64,000 nt of DNA from Usitatibacter rugosus. Lineage in GTDB: Bacteria; Pseudomonadota; Gammaproteobacteria; Burkholderiales; Usitatibacteraceae. The stretch lies in the NCBI RefSeq assembly GCF_013003965.1, contig NZ_CP053069.1, positions 62,001 to 126,000 on the forward strand. Reading direction: 5' to 3'. The notes under the pieces were generated by a model. The model was not told the origin of the DNA. It did not search any database and saw only the letters and a list, made by a program, of their open reading frames with translations. Of the stretch, positions 26,166-34,752 are shown one piece after another (position 1 is the stretch's first letter; each line of letters starts with the position of its first letter). The position numbers were made by a program, and so were the translations under genes.

Positions 26166-27326
26166 ATGACGCCGCAGGTCGCGAACGACGACGAGACCGT
26201 AGCGCGGGTGCGGGCCCAGATGGCGCAGGGCACGTTCCATCCGCTCGAGATCATCCCCTTCTTCCGCCGCTGGCCGTGCAGCTGGCAGCGCGACCTCGTC
26301 TACACGTTCATCTGGAACTGCCTCTTCGGCCTGTGCTTCTACCTGCTGAACGCCGTTTTCACCGGCCGCAACCCGGGCATGCCCGCGTTCGTGATCCACA
26401 TGATCATGTCGAACGTGATCGGCTACATGATCCACCTGCTCTACTCGCTCGGGCAGGTCGCGGGGCTCGAAGCGATCGTCCGGCGCAGGGGATCCTTCGC
26501 GAAAACGGTCTATTACGCGACGATCCCGATCGTCTCGGTGATGTTCGGCTTCTGGGTAATGTCGTTCCACGTGAATCTCGGCATCAAAGGCGGAGGCGCG
26601 TGGAACGCGGGAATCATCCTCTCCGTCGCCTTCAGCAGCCTCGTGATCTCGCTCACGCTCTCCGCCGTGTTCTTCTGGCGCGAGCGCGCCGCCGTGGCCG
26701 ATGCGGTCCTCGCGCGCGAACGGGAGAAATCCGGGCGCATCGAGCGCGAGGCGGCGCTCGCCAACCTGCGCGCGCTGCAGGCGCAGATCGAGCCGCACTT
26801 CCTCTTCAATACCCTCGCCAACGTGACCGGGCTCATCGATCCCGATCCGGCGAAGGCCAAGCACATGCTGGAGAGCTTCATCCGGTTCCTGCGCGCCTCG
26901 CTCGCGGCCACGCGCGCGGAGTCCACCACGCTCGGCGCCGAATCGGAGCTGATCGGAGCTTTCCTCGACGTGCTCACCGTGCGCATGGGCTCGCGCTTGC
27001 GCTATTCGATCGACATCGAGCCGGGGCTCGCGGGCTTCACATTGCCGCCGATGCTGCTGCAGCCTGTCGTCGAGAACGCGATCAAGCACGGGCTCGAGCC
27101 GAAGGTCGACGGCGGCGAGGTCGTCGTGCGCGCCCGGCGCGAAGGCGAGCAGGTCGCGATCGAAGTCGCCGACACCGGCATGGGCTTCGCGCCGACCACG
27201 ACCGGTGGCGTGGGCCTCACGAACCTGCGCGACCGCCTGAAGCTCCTCTACGGAGACCGCGCCTCGTTCGAGATCCGCGAGAACCGGCCCGTCGGAACCC
27301 TCATCACGATCCGCCTGCCTTCATGA
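26166..27326 (+). CDS. LytS-type sensor histidine kinase
   Basis: Membrane kinase partner of the LytTR regulator that follows. The 386-residue protein has four hydrophobic segments in the first 170 residues. A short coiled linker follows, then the His_kinase domain with QIEPHFLFNTLANV (His211), and an HATPase with QPVVENAIKHG and GVGLTNLRDRL. I chose ATG 26166. A GTG at 26118 overlapping the previous stop is an alternative that adds 16 residues. The 3' end overlaps the regulator gene by 4 bases (ATGA). The signal is unknown. Confidence 0.88.
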   Translation: MTPQVANDDETVARVRAQMAQGTFHPLEIIPFFRRWPCSWQRDLVYTFIWNCLFGLCFYLLNAVFTGRNPGMPAFVIHMIMSNVIGYMIHLLYSLGQVAGLEAIVRRRGSFAKTVYYATIPIVSVMFGFWVMSFHVNLGIKGGGAWNAGIILSVAFSSLVISLTLSAVFFWRERAAVADAVLAREREKSGRIEREAALANLRALQAQIEPHFLFNTLANVTGLIDPDPAKAKHMLESFIRFLRASLAATRAESTTLGAESELIGAFLDVLTVRMGSRLRYSIDIEPGLAGFTLPPMLLQPVVENAIKHGLEPKVDGGEVVVRARREGEQVAIEVADTGMGFAPTTTGGVGLTNLRDRLKLLYGDRASFEIRENRPVGTLITIRLPS

Positions 27327-28081
27327 CACGCGCCCTCATCGCCGACGACGAGCTCGCCCTCGCCGAATACCTTCGCACCCGCCTCGCCGCGCTCTGGCCC
27401 GAGCTCGAGATCCTGCCGCTCGCCGCCAACGGACTGGATGCGCTGCGCGCCCTCGAGAACGACGAGCCCGAGGTGGCCTTCCTCGACATCCGCATGCCGG
27501 GCCTCACCGGCCTCGAGGTCGCGAGCCGCGGCGCGGGCGGCACGCACGTTGTATTCGTCACCGCCTACGACCAGTACGCGGTCGAGGCCTTCGACCGCGA
27601 TGCCGTGGACTATTTGCTGAAGCCGGTCACCGACGAGCGCCTCGGCAAGTGCCTCGAGCGCCTGCGCAGGAAGCTCGCGAACGACGAGCCCGCGCCTGGC
27701 TTGAATGACGTGCTGGGGAAGATCGCGAGCGCGCTGCCGAACCTGCAGGGAGCGGGGAAGCTGCGGTGGGTGCGCGCGCTGAAGGGCGAGGTCGTGCACC
27801 AGATCGCGGTGGACGAGGTGCTCTACTTCCAGGCCTCCGACAAGTACACGTGCGTGGTGACGCGCGAGGGCGAGTCGCTGATCCGCCTGCCGCTCGCCGA
27901 GCTCGCAGGCCAGCTCGACGCCGACGTCTTCTGGCAGGTGCATCGCAGCACCATCGTCAACATGAACGCCGTCGCCTCCACGCGCCGCGATCTCTCCGGA
28001 CGAGCCTTTGTGATGCTGAAGGACGGCAAGACCGAGCTCACCGTGAGCCGCGCGTACGCGCACCTCTTCAAGCAGATGTAG
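27323..28081 (+). CDS. LytTR-family response regulator
   Basis: DNA-binding partner of the LytS-type kinase. The 252-residue protein has an N-terminal receiver with the phosphorylated Asp55 in AFLDIRMPG and Lys in YLLKPVTDER. A C-terminal LytTR domain (about residues 145-250) has VDEVLYFQASDKYTCVVT and FWQVHRSTIVNMNAV. This AlgR/LytR type binds two direct repeats on one face of DNA. Targets cannot be told from the window. Confidence 0.9.
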   Translation: MTRALIADDELALAEYLRTRLAALWPELEILPLAANGLDALRALENDEPEVAFLDIRMPGLTGLEVASRGAGGTHVVFVTAYDQYAVEAFDRDAVDYLLKPVTDERLGKCLERLRRKLANDEPAPGLNDVLGKIASALPNLQGAGKLRWVRALKGEVVHQIAVDEVLYFQASDKYTCVVTREGESLIRLPLAELAGQLDADVFWQVHRSTIVNMNAVASTRRDLSGRAFVMLKDGKTELTVSRAYAHLFKQM

Positions 28082-28132
28082 GCGTTGATTCGCGTCAGGG
28101 AGCGGCAGCCTTCGCGGTGCTAGACTTTTCCC

Positions 28133-28345
28133 ATGATGCAACCGATCAAAGTCACCGTGAACGGCAGCCCGCGCGAGTTCGCCGCGGCGCTCACGTTCGA
28201 ACAGTTCCTCCATGAGCTCTCCCTGGCCGGCAAGCGCCTCGCGATCGAGGTGAACGGCGAGATCGTCCCGCGCAGCCGCTTCCCGGAAGCGCGCCTCTCC
28301 GATGGCGACCGCATCGAGGTCGTGGTCGCCGTGGGCGGAGGCTGA
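28133..28345 (+). CDS. thiS: Thiamine biosynthesis sulfur carrier ThiS
   Basis: A 70-residue ubiquitin-fold carrier whose C-terminal Gly-Gly is adenylated and thiocarboxylated to give the sulfur of the thiazole ring. The end AVGGG is right for ThiS. Two adjacent ATGs (28133 and 28136) are possible starts. thiG follows 2 bases after the stop. The 51-base gap upstream is too short for a TPP riboswitch. Confidence 0.93.
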   Translation: MMQPIKVTVNGSPREFAAALTFEQFLHELSLAGKRLAIEVNGEIVPRSRFPEARLSDGDRIEVVVAVGGG

Positions 28346-28347
28346 CC

Positions 28348-29181
28348 ATGGCCGCTACCGAACGTCTCGTCATCGCGGGCAAGGCCTACGACTCGCGCCT
28401 GCTCGTCGGCACCGGCAAGTACCAGGACTTCGACGAAACCAGGCGCGCGATCGAAGCATCGGGCGCGAACATCGTCACCGTAGCGATCCGCCGCACGAAC
28501 ATCGGGCAGAAGGCGGGCGAGCCGAACCTGCTCGACGCGATCCCGCCCTCGCGCTTTACGATCCTCCCCAACACCGCCGGCTGCTACACGGCGGATGACG
28601 CGGTGCGCACCCTACGCCTTGCGCGCGAGCTCCTCGACGGCCACTCGCTGGTGAAGCTCGAGGTGCTGGGCGACCCGAAGACGCTCTTCCCCAACATGCC
28701 GGAGACGCTCGCCGCGGCGAAGACGCTCGTGGCCGAAGGCTTCCAGGTGATGGCCTACTGCAGCGACGATCCGATCCTCACCCTGCAGCTCGAGGAGCTG
28801 GGCTGCGTTGCCGTGATGCCGCTCGCCTCGCTGATCGGCTCGGGCATGGGCATCGTGAATCCGTGGAACCTGCAGATCATCCTCGACCGCGCGAAGGTCC
28901 CGGTGCTCGTCGATGCCGGCATCGGCACCGCGTCGGATGCGGCGATCGCGATGGAGCTGGGCTGCGACGGCGTGCTGATGAACACCGCGATCGCGCTCGC
29001 GAAGGATCCGGTGCGCATGGCCCGGGCGATGAAGCTCGCGGTGGAAGCGGGGCGGGAGGCCTTCCTCGCCGGCCGCATGGCGAAGAAGCCCTACGAGGCG
29101 AGCCCGAGCTCGCCGACTTCTGGAATGATCGAAAATCAGGGGGTCAGACCCCTTTATTCGACAGGGAATAAAGGGGTCTGA
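28348..29181 (+). CDS. thiG: Thiazole synthase ThiG
   Basis: ThiG makes the thiazole phosphate of thiamine from deoxyxylulose-5-phosphate, ThiS thiocarboxylate and dehydroglycine. The 277-residue TIM barrel carries the catalytic Lys in LVKLEVLGD, the [26 protein letters not shown] region and [11 protein letters not shown]. The usual family end is near ASPSSPTSG. Here about 18 further residues are read from a palindromic repeat, and the stop codon itself lies in the right arm of that repeat. The tail is thus probably repeat-derived rather than functional. Confidence 0.94.
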   Translation: MAATERLVIAGKAYDSRLLVGTGKYQDFDETRRAIEASGANIVTVAIRRTNIGQKAGEPNLLDAIPPSRFTILPNTAGCYTADDAVRTLRLARELLDGHSLVKLEVLGDPKTLFPNMPETLAAAKTLVAEGFQVMAYCSDDPILTLQLEELGCVAVMPLASLIGSGMGIVNPWNLQIILDRAKVPVLVDAGIGTASDAAIAMELGCDGVLMNTAIALAKDPVRMARAMKLAVEAGREAFLAGRMAKKPYEASPSSPTSGMIENQGVRPLYSTGNKGV

Positions 29182-29185
29182 CCCC
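29140..29185. repeat. 46-bp palindromic repeat at the thiG 3' end
   Basis: Perfect 20-bp arms (29140-29159 and 29166-29185), each built around GGGGTC-GACCCC and TTTATTC/GAATAAA, have a 6-base loop. It lies where thiG and the beta-barrel gene converge and provides the thiG stop. Sequences of the GGGGTC(A/T)GACCCC kind recur in many proteobacterial genomes as REP-like units. It may also work as a two-way terminator, although no T-run follows. Confidence 0.85.
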
Positions 29186-29194
29186 TCGCTTTTC

Positions 29195-29800
29195 CTAGAA
29201 GCGCCATTGAACGCCGACCGAGACCTGGTCGCCGTCCGATTCCGTGGGGAGCGGGTGGCCGAGCGACGAGAAGCGCTCGAAGTCGGCGCGCAGCCCGAAG
29301 GCCTTGGTGATGTCGTAGCTCATGCCCAGGCCGTAGCGCATGCGCGTGCCGCGCGCGGAATCGGCCATCAGCGAGGTCGCATACGGCGCGAACACGGGCC
29401 GCGCCTCCCCGCGATACAGGCCGAAGCGGCCATAGAGCGAGAAGCGGTTCCAGATCGGCAGCGAAGCGACCGCGCTCACGCCGAAGCCCGTGCTGCGGAA
29501 GGCCGAGGCGAGATCCGCCGGGCTTGCGAAGGGGTTGGCCGAGCCCGGGCGGCCGAAATCGACGAAATCGCCTTCCACGGCCAGGTGCCGCGTGGCCTGG
29601 TAGCCCAGCTTGAGGCGGAACCCCGGATCGGAAAGACTCGGCGCCGGGGCCACGAAAACCGGAGAGCCGAAGGCGTAGACGCCCATCCCGCCGGGCAGCA
29701 GCGCCGAGGGCGGCGGCTTCAGCATCGCCATGTAATCGCCCATCGCCGCGGGGCAAACCGAAGCGATGAAAAGCGCCAGGAAGAGCTTCCGGGGGGTCAT
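29195..29800 (-). CDS. Small outer-membrane beta-barrel protein (OmpA-like fold)
   Basis: A 201-residue secreted protein with a signal peptide (MTPRKLFLALFIASVCPAAMG). Alternating hydrophobic strands and polar turns follow, ending in VSVGVQWRF with a C-terminal Phe, the usual sign for BAM insertion. KLGYQATRHLAVEGDFVDFG and RYGLGMSYDITKAFGLRADFERF fit the 8-stranded OMP_b-brl type. The function is unknown. The gene is divergent from trmB across 111 bases. Confidence 0.8.
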   Translation of the reverse strand: MTPRKLFLALFIASVCPAAMGDYMAMLKPPPSALLPGGMGVYAFGSPVFVAPAPSLSDPGFRLKLGYQATRHLAVEGDFVDFGRPGSANPFASPADLASAFRSTGFGVSAVASLPIWNRFSLYGRFGLYRGEARPVFAPYATSLMADSARGTRMRYGLGMSYDITKAFGLRADFERFSSLGHPLPTESDGDQVSVGVQWRF

Positions 29801-29860
29801 TTTGGGCGGGGGATCGACTCAAAACCAATCTAGGCCCGGCCTCCTACAAAGTCAATTGGC

Positions 29861-29866
29861 TAGAAT
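29861..29866 (+). promoter_or_regulatory. Possible -10 element (TAGAAT) for trmB
   Basis: TAGAAT lies 45 bases before the trmB ATG in the divergent gap. The -35 region is poor. It is the only good hexamer in this stretch. Confidence 0.35.
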
Positions 29867-29911
29867 GCCCCCGGCGCTCCCCGTAAGCGGGCGCCCGCAA
29901 ACCACTCCGCC

Positions 29912-30574
29912 ATGACCCATCCTCCGATCCGCAGCTACGTCCTCCGCCAGGGGCGGTTCTCCCCGGCCCAGCAGCGGGCCTACGAGGCCCTCCTGCCGCG
30001 TTTCGGCGTCGCTTACCGCCCGGATGCCCTGGACTGGCCCACCGTCTTCGGGCGCGCCGCCCCGGTGGTCGTGGAGATCGGCTCGGGCATGGGCCAGGCC
30101 ACGGCCGAGATCGCGGCCGCGCATCCCCGCACGGACTACCTAGCCATCGAGGTCCACGCGCCCGGGGTAGGCAGCCTGCTCAAGATGCTGGAAGAGGGGT
30201 CGCTCGCCAACGTGAGGGTCATCCAGCACGACGCGGTGGAAGTATTGAGGAACATGGTCCCCCGCGATTCGCTGGCCGGCATCCACATCTTCTTCCCGGA
30301 CCCGTGGCCCAAGAAGCGCCACCACAAGCGCCGCATCCTGCAGCCCGAGTTCGCCGCGCTGCTGGCCGAGCGGCTGGCGCCCGGGGGCTACATCCATTTC
30401 GCCACCGACTGGCAGGAATACGCCGAGCAGGCCCACGCGGTGCTCTCGGCGACGCAAGGCCTCACGCCGGTGAGCGACGAACGGGGAACGCGTCCGCAAA
30501 CCCGCTTCGAGCAACGCGGCCTGCGGCTCGGACATGCCGTGACCGACATGCACTTCACCAAGGAAAAGCCATGA
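29912..30574 (+). CDS. trmB: tRNA (guanine-N7-)-methyltransferase
   Basis: TrmB makes m7G46 in the variable loop of tRNA. The 220-residue Rossmann-fold enzyme has the SAM motif VVEIGSGMGQATAEIA (about residues 51-66), the YLAIEVHAPGVG acidic strand, and the diagnostic FFPDPWPKKRHHKRRI. The C-terminal TRFEQRGLRLGH helix is also typical. It overlaps the FecR-domain gene by 4 bases (ATGA). Confidence 0.96.
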   Translation: MTHPPIRSYVLRQGRFSPAQQRAYEALLPRFGVAYRPDALDWPTVFGRAAPVVVEIGSGMGQATAEIAAAHPRTDYLAIEVHAPGVGSLLKMLEEGSLANVRVIQHDAVEVLRNMVPRDSLAGIHIFFPDPWPKKRHHKRRILQPEFAALLAERLAPGGYIHFATDWQEYAEQAHAVLSATQGLTPVSDERGTRPQTRFEQRGLRLGHAVTDMHFTKEKP

Positions 30575-31251
30575 GCCTCGACCCTTCGCGCCGCCGACTG
30601 ATTCGCTACCTCGCCGTGGCCGGCGCCGCCGGTCCCGCGGGATTGTCCGGCTGGATGTCGCGCGCGCTCGCCGCCGGCTCCCTGGGCGGCGTCGAAGGCG
30701 TCGCGCGCCTCGAGGGCACCGCGACCGTGAACGGGCAGCCCGCGAAGGTGGGCACGCCCGTGAAGCCCGGCGACCGCGTCGCCACGGGCAAGGCCAGCCA
30801 GGCGGTCATCGTCGTGGGCAGCGATGCTTTCCTGCTGCGGGCCGAGACCACGGTCGAGACGAAAGGCAGCGGCGGTATCGCCACCGCGCTCACCGTCCTG
30901 AACGGGAAGCTCCTCTCGGTGTTCGGCAAGAAGCCAATGTCGATCCAGGCCGGCCCGGCCGCGATCGGCATCCGCGGCACCGGCGCTTACCTCGAGGTGG
31001 AAGCCAAGCGCGTCTACTTCTGCCTCTGCTACGGCGAGGCGGTGATCGACGGCAAGAACATGCCCTCGAAGATCGTTAAGACCGAGCACCACGAGTCGCC
31101 GCTGTGGCTCATGGACGACGGCTCGGCGCTCACGGCCGAGCCCGGGCCTTTCCTCAACCACACCGACGACGAGCTGATCCTGCTCGAGGGCCTGGTCGGC
31201 CGCGAGCCGCCGTTCGTCAAGTCGGGGGTTTACCCAACGAAGCGATATTGA
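30571..31251 (+). CDS. FecR-domain protein with Tat-like signal
   Basis: A 226-residue protein whose N-terminus SRRRLIRYLAVAGAAG...ALAAG looks like a twin-arginine signal. The FecR-type beta domain (about residues 45-150) includes VKPGDRVATGKASQAVIVVGSDAFLLR, the pattern GKLLSVFGKK, and IGIRGTGAYLEV. It is not a sigma-factor regulator of the classic kind, since no fecI is near and no anti-sigma helix is seen. Coupling to trmB is through ATGA. Its 3' end overlaps the convergent hemW by 35 bases. Two Cys in FCLCYGE may bind something. The function is unknown. Confidence 0.8.
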   Translation: MSLDPSRRRLIRYLAVAGAAGPAGLSGWMSRALAAGSLGGVEGVARLEGTATVNGQPAKVGTPVKPGDRVATGKASQAVIVVGSDAFLLRAETTVETKGSGGIATALTVLNGKLLSVFGKKPMSIQAGPAAIGIRGTGAYLEVEAKRVYFCLCYGEAVIDGKNMPSKIVKTEHHESPLWLMDDGSALTAEPGPFLNHTDDELILLEGLVGREPPFVKSGVYPTKRY

Positions 31252-32467
31252 TCGGGTGCGCGACGGGCGTCGCGGCCTCGGCCGTGTCGTCGTCGAGGAA
31301 GCGCTCGAGAAGATCGTTGAGGAAGTGCCGTCCGCGCTCCGTCGGCCACACGCGTTCCAGATCCCGCGCGATCAAGCCATCGCGCTCGGCCGCGGCGAGA
31401 TCGCGTTCCACCGTGGCGATGGGCAGCCCCGTGCGCGCCGAAAAGAGCGCGACGGGAAAGCCCTCGGTCAGCCGCAGCGCGTTCATGAGGAACTCGAACG
31501 GCAATTGCGCCGGCGACACGTCGTGGCGCTCCTGGACGGCCGTGCCCGCGAGCGCGCCCTCGAGATAGGCCTTCGGTGCGCGCTGCCGCGCCTCGCGCCG
31601 CACGTGGTCGCGAAACGAGAGCTTGCCGTGCGCTCCCGCGCCGATGCCGAGGTAGTCGCCGAAGGTCCAGTAGTTCACGTTGTGGCGCGCGCGATGGCCG
31701 GGCTTCGCGAAGGCCGAGGTCTCGTAGTGCTCGTAGCCCGCGCCGCCGAGCGCCGCCTCGATGGCGAGCTGCATGTCCGCGGCGAGGTCGTCGTCGGGCA
31801 GCTTCGGCGGATAGCGGTGGAAGAGCGTGTTGGGCTCGAGCGTGAGGTGATAAGCGGAGATGTGGGGTGCGCCGAGCGCCACGGCCTGCGCGACGTCGGC
31901 GAGCGCGCCCTCGAGTGACTGGCCCGGGAGCGCGTACATGAGGTCCACGTTCACCGTGTCGTAGGTGGCGAGCGCGGATTCCACCGCGCGCTTCGCTTCG
32001 GCCGCGCCGTGCACGCGGCCGATCGCCTGCAGGTGCGCGTCGTCGAAGCTCTGCACGCCGATCGAGAGCCGCGTCACGCCCGCGTCGCGATAGCCGCGGA
32101 AGCGCGCGGCCTCGAAGGTGCCGGGGTTCGCTTCCATCGTCACTTCCGCCTCGAACTCGAACGGGATGCGCGTGCGCACGGCCGTCAGCAGCCGCTCGAT
32201 CGACGCCGGCGCGAAGAGCGAGGGCGTGCCACCGCCGATGAAGACCGTCGTGAGCTTGCGGCCGTAGACGTCGGGCAGGCTCGCCTCGAGGTCCGCGATC
32301 AGCGCATCGACGTACTGTGCCTCCGGCAGCTCGCCCTTCTTCTCGTGCGAGTTGAAGTCGCAGTACGGGCACTTCCGGATGCACCACGGGATGTGGACGT
32401 AGAGCGAGAGCGGGGGAAGCTGCGCGAAGCGCGGCCGCGAGGGAAGCGCGACGGGGCTCGAGGCCAT
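31217..32467 (-). CDS. hemW: Radical SAM heme chaperone HemW
   Basis: HemW is a HemN-like radical SAM protein that lacks coproporphyrinogen oxidase activity and is thought to deliver heme. The 416-residue protein has the cluster motif C-x3-C-x2-C at Cys29, Cys33 and Cys36 (HIPWCIRKCPYCDF). There is no fourth Cys right after it as in true HemN. GGGTPS and the C-terminal HemN_C domain are present. It is the last gene of the kinase-PP2C-rph-rdgB-hemW run, 13 bases after rdgB. Confidence 0.93.
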   Translation of the reverse strand: MASSPVALPSRPRFAQLPPLSLYVHIPWCIRKCPYCDFNSHEKKGELPEAQYVDALIADLEASLPDVYGRKLTTVFIGGGTPSLFAPASIERLLTAVRTRIPFEFEAEVTMEANPGTFEAARFRGYRDAGVTRLSIGVQSFDDAHLQAIGRVHGAAEAKRAVESALATYDTVNVDLMYALPGQSLEGALADVAQAVALGAPHISAYHLTLEPNTLFHRYPPKLPDDDLAADMQLAIEAALGGAGYEHYETSAFAKPGHRARHNVNYWTFGDYLGIGAGAHGKLSFRDHVRREARQRAPKAYLEGALAGTAVQERHDVSPAQLPFEFLMNALRLTEGFPVALFSARTGLPIATVERDLAAAERDGLIARDLERVWPTERGRHFLNDLLERFLDDDTAEAATPVAHPINIASLGKPPT

Positions 32468-32480
32468 GGCGTGTTGCGGC

Positions 32481-33098
32481 CTAGTTGTCGGCGTGCGCCT
32501 GGAGGGCGGAGAGCTTGGCTTCGAGCGCCGCGATGGCCCGCGCGCGGTGGCTTACGCGGTTCTTCTCCTCGGCGTAGAGCTCGCCGGCGGTGAGGCCGCG
32601 CCACGGCAGCAGGAAGTACGGGTCGTAGCCGAAGCCGCGCGCTCCGCGGGGCTTGAGCGTGATCTCGCCGTGCCACGTGCCGTCGGCGATGACGGGGCAG
32701 GGGTCGTCGGCGGAATTCACCAGGACCAGCACGCAGTAGTAGAACGCCGAGCGGTCCTTCGCGTCGCGCAGCGACTCGACCAGCAGGTCGTTGTTGCGGC
32801 GGTCGCGCTCGGCGCGCGTGCCCTCGCGGCCCGCGAAGTACGCCGACTCCACGCCGGGGCGCCCCTGGAGCGTGGCCACGCAGATGCCGGAGTCGTCCGC
32901 GATGGCGGGCAGGCCTGCCTTGGCGCTCGCGTTGCGGGCCTTGGCGAGCGCGTTCTCGACGAACGTGGTGAACGGCTCCTCGATCTCGTCGACGCTGAAG
33001 ATCGATTGCGCGAGCGGATCCATGCCCAGCGGTTCCAGCAGGGAGGTGAGCTCGCCCAGCTTCCCGGGGTTGCCCGACGCGATCACGACCCGCTTCAC
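32481..33098 (-). CDS. rdgB: dITP/XTP pyrophosphatase (RdgB/HAM1)
   Basis: House-cleaning enzyme that hydrolyses dITP, ITP and XTP so that they are not built into DNA or RNA. The 205-residue protein starts at GTG 33098, in a GTGA overlap with the rph stop. [20 protein letters not shown], the [12 protein letters not shown] region, GFGYDP and the SHRARA end are all family motifs. Its pairing with rph is conserved in many bacteria. Confidence 0.94.
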   Translation of the reverse strand: MKRVVIASGNPGKLGELTSLLEPLGMDPLAQSIFSVDEIEEPFTTFVENALAKARNASAKAGLPAIADDSGICVATLQGRPGVESAYFAGREGTRAERDRRNNDLLVESLRDAKDRSAFYYCVLVLVNSADDPCPVIADGTWHGEITLKPRGARGFGYDPYFLLPWRGLTAGELYAEEKNRVSHRARAIAALEAKLSALQAHADN

Positions 33099-33826
33099 GG
33101 CGTGCCCGGTGGCCGCGCGAGCGCCTCGCGCTGCAGCGCGACCAGCTTCGCGATGCCCGCTCCCGCCATGTCGAGCAGCTGCGTGGCCTGCTCGCGCGTG
33201 AAGGGCTCGCCCTCGGCGGTCCCCTGCACCTCGACGAAGCGGCCCGAGCCGGTCATCACGACATTCATGTCGGTGTCGCAGCCTGAATCCTCGAGGTAGT
33301 CGAGGTCGAGCAGCGTCTCGCCGCCCACCACGCCCACCGAGACGGCGGCGACGAAATCGCGCAACGGGTCGCGCGTGAGCGATCCCTTGGCGCGGAGCCA
33401 CGCGCAGGCGTCGGCCAGCGCCACCATCGCGCCGGTGATCGAGGCGCAGCGCGTGCCCCCATCCGCCTGCAGCACGTCGCAGTCGATGGAGATCTGCCGC
33501 TCGCCCAGGGCGGAGAGGTCGGTCACGGCGCGGAGGCTGCGGCCGATGAGCCGCTGGATCTCGTGCGTGCGCCCCGTCTGCTTGCCGGTGGCGGCCTCGC
33601 GCGATCCTCGCGTGTTCGTGGCGCGCGGCAGCATGCCGTACTCGGCCGTCACCCAGCCGCTGCCCTTGCCCTTGAGGAAGCCCGGCACCTTCTCCTCGAC
33701 GCTCGCGGTGCAGAGCACATGCGTATTGCCGAACTCCACCAGCACCGAGCCCTCGGCATGCATGGTGAACTTGCGGTGGAAACGGATCGGCCGGAGCTCC
33801 GCCGCCGCGCGGCCCGCGCGCGCCAT
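33095..33826 (-). CDS. rph: Ribonuclease PH
   Basis: Phosphate-dependent 3' exoribonuclease for tRNA 3' trimming and rRNA decay. The 243-residue single RNase PH domain has [22 protein letters not shown], the [14 protein letters not shown] motif, and [18 protein letters not shown] with the catalytic Asp. The length is normal and, unlike in E. coli K-12, the frame is intact. It abuts the PP2C gene: the last base of the phosphatase stop region overlaps its ATG (TGATG). Confidence 0.96.
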   Translation of the reverse strand: MARAGRAAAELRPIRFHRKFTMHAEGSVLVEFGNTHVLCTASVEEKVPGFLKGKGSGWVTAEYGMLPRATNTRGSREAATGKQTGRTHEIQRLIGRSLRAVTDLSALGERQISIDCDVLQADGGTRCASITGAMVALADACAWLRAKGSLTRDPLRDFVAAVSVGVVGGETLLDLDYLEDSGCDTDMNVVMTGSGRFVEVQGTAEGEPFTREQATQLLDMAGAGIAKLVALQREALARPPGTP

Positions 33827-34746
33827 CAGCGCGGCACCTTCTTGATCGCGCTCTGGATCTCGGCGATCGCCTTCTCGATGTCTTCTTCGGTCACGTCGTC
33901 ACCTGCGGGGCCGCCGGGAATATCCAGGTCCTGCGTGTTGCTGGAGGTCGTGAACTGCTCGTCGCCCAGCATCTGCGTGGTATCGCTCACGTTCTCGTCT
34001 TCCTGGTTCTCCCAGGTCATCGCGACGACGGAGATGTTGTCCGACTCGCCCATGGCGCGGCGATGCGCCTCCGTGATGAGCCCGGGCATGAGGCCCACGA
34101 TGTCCTGCTTGCGCAGCAGCGTGCCGATCAGCGTGGCCGGGATCTGCGCCCAGAAGCCGTCGGTGGACAGCATGATCGTGTCGCCCTGCTCGAGCTTGAA
34201 CTCGCGGGCCACGCCGATCTGCGGCGGCACCACGCCGCCCAGGCAGGAGTAGATCTTGTTGCGGTCGGGATGGCGCGCGGCTTGTTCCACGGTGATTGCG
34301 CCCGCGTCGATCATCTGCTGCACGCGCGAATGGTCCGTGGTCTGCGCGGCGAGCTTGCCGTTGCGAAGCACGTACAGGCGCGAATCGCCCGCCCAGGCCC
34401 AGTGCGCGCTGCTGCCCTGCACGATGCACGCGACACACGTGGTGCGCGGGCTCTCCAGCAGGTTCTCTTCCACCGCCTGCGCCACGATCGCGCGGTGAGC
34501 GGAGTTGATGGCCGAGACGAGGAATTCCTGCGGCTTCTTCAGGCGGTTGCGCGCCTCCTGCTGGAAGCGGCGGGTGACCTCCGTCACGGCGATCTCGGCG
34601 GCGAGCTCGCCCTTCATGTGGCCGCCCATGCCGTCGGCGATCACCAACAGGAGCACGTTCCGGCTGTACGAATAGCCGACGCGGTCCTCGTTGCCGCTGC
34701 GGTCGCCGGTATGGCTGTCCTGGAAAATCGTGAAGCGCATGGGCAA
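33826..34746 (-). CDS. PP2C-family Ser/Thr protein phosphatase
   Basis: Metal-dependent phosphatase, 306 residues, probably reversing the kinase encoded just upstream. The core motifs are SGNEDRVGY (Glu20-Asp21), [38 protein letters not shown] and [11 protein letters not shown]. The C-terminal 60 residues are acidic and probably disordered. MPM offers two starts two codons apart. The gene lies 6 bases after the kinase stop. Confidence 0.92.
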   Translation of the reverse strand: MPMRFTIFQDSHTGDRSGNEDRVGYSYSRNVLLLVIADGMGGHMKGELAAEIAVTEVTRRFQQEARNRLKKPQEFLVSAINSAHRAIVAQAVEENLLESPRTTCVACIVQGSSAHWAWAGDSRLYVLRNGKLAAQTTDHSRVQQMIDAGAITVEQAARHPDRNKIYSCLGGVVPPQIGVAREFKLEQGDTIMLSTDGFWAQIPATLIGTLLRKQDIVGLMPGLITEAHRRAMGESDNISVVAMTWENQEDENVSDTTQMLGDEQFTTSSNTQDLDIPGGPAGDDVTEEDIEKAIAEIQSAIKKVPR

Positions 34747-34752
34747 GGGCGG

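Noticed and set aside
28082-28132. TPP riboswitch before thiS
   Set aside because: The gap is only 51 bases and shows no thi-box pattern.
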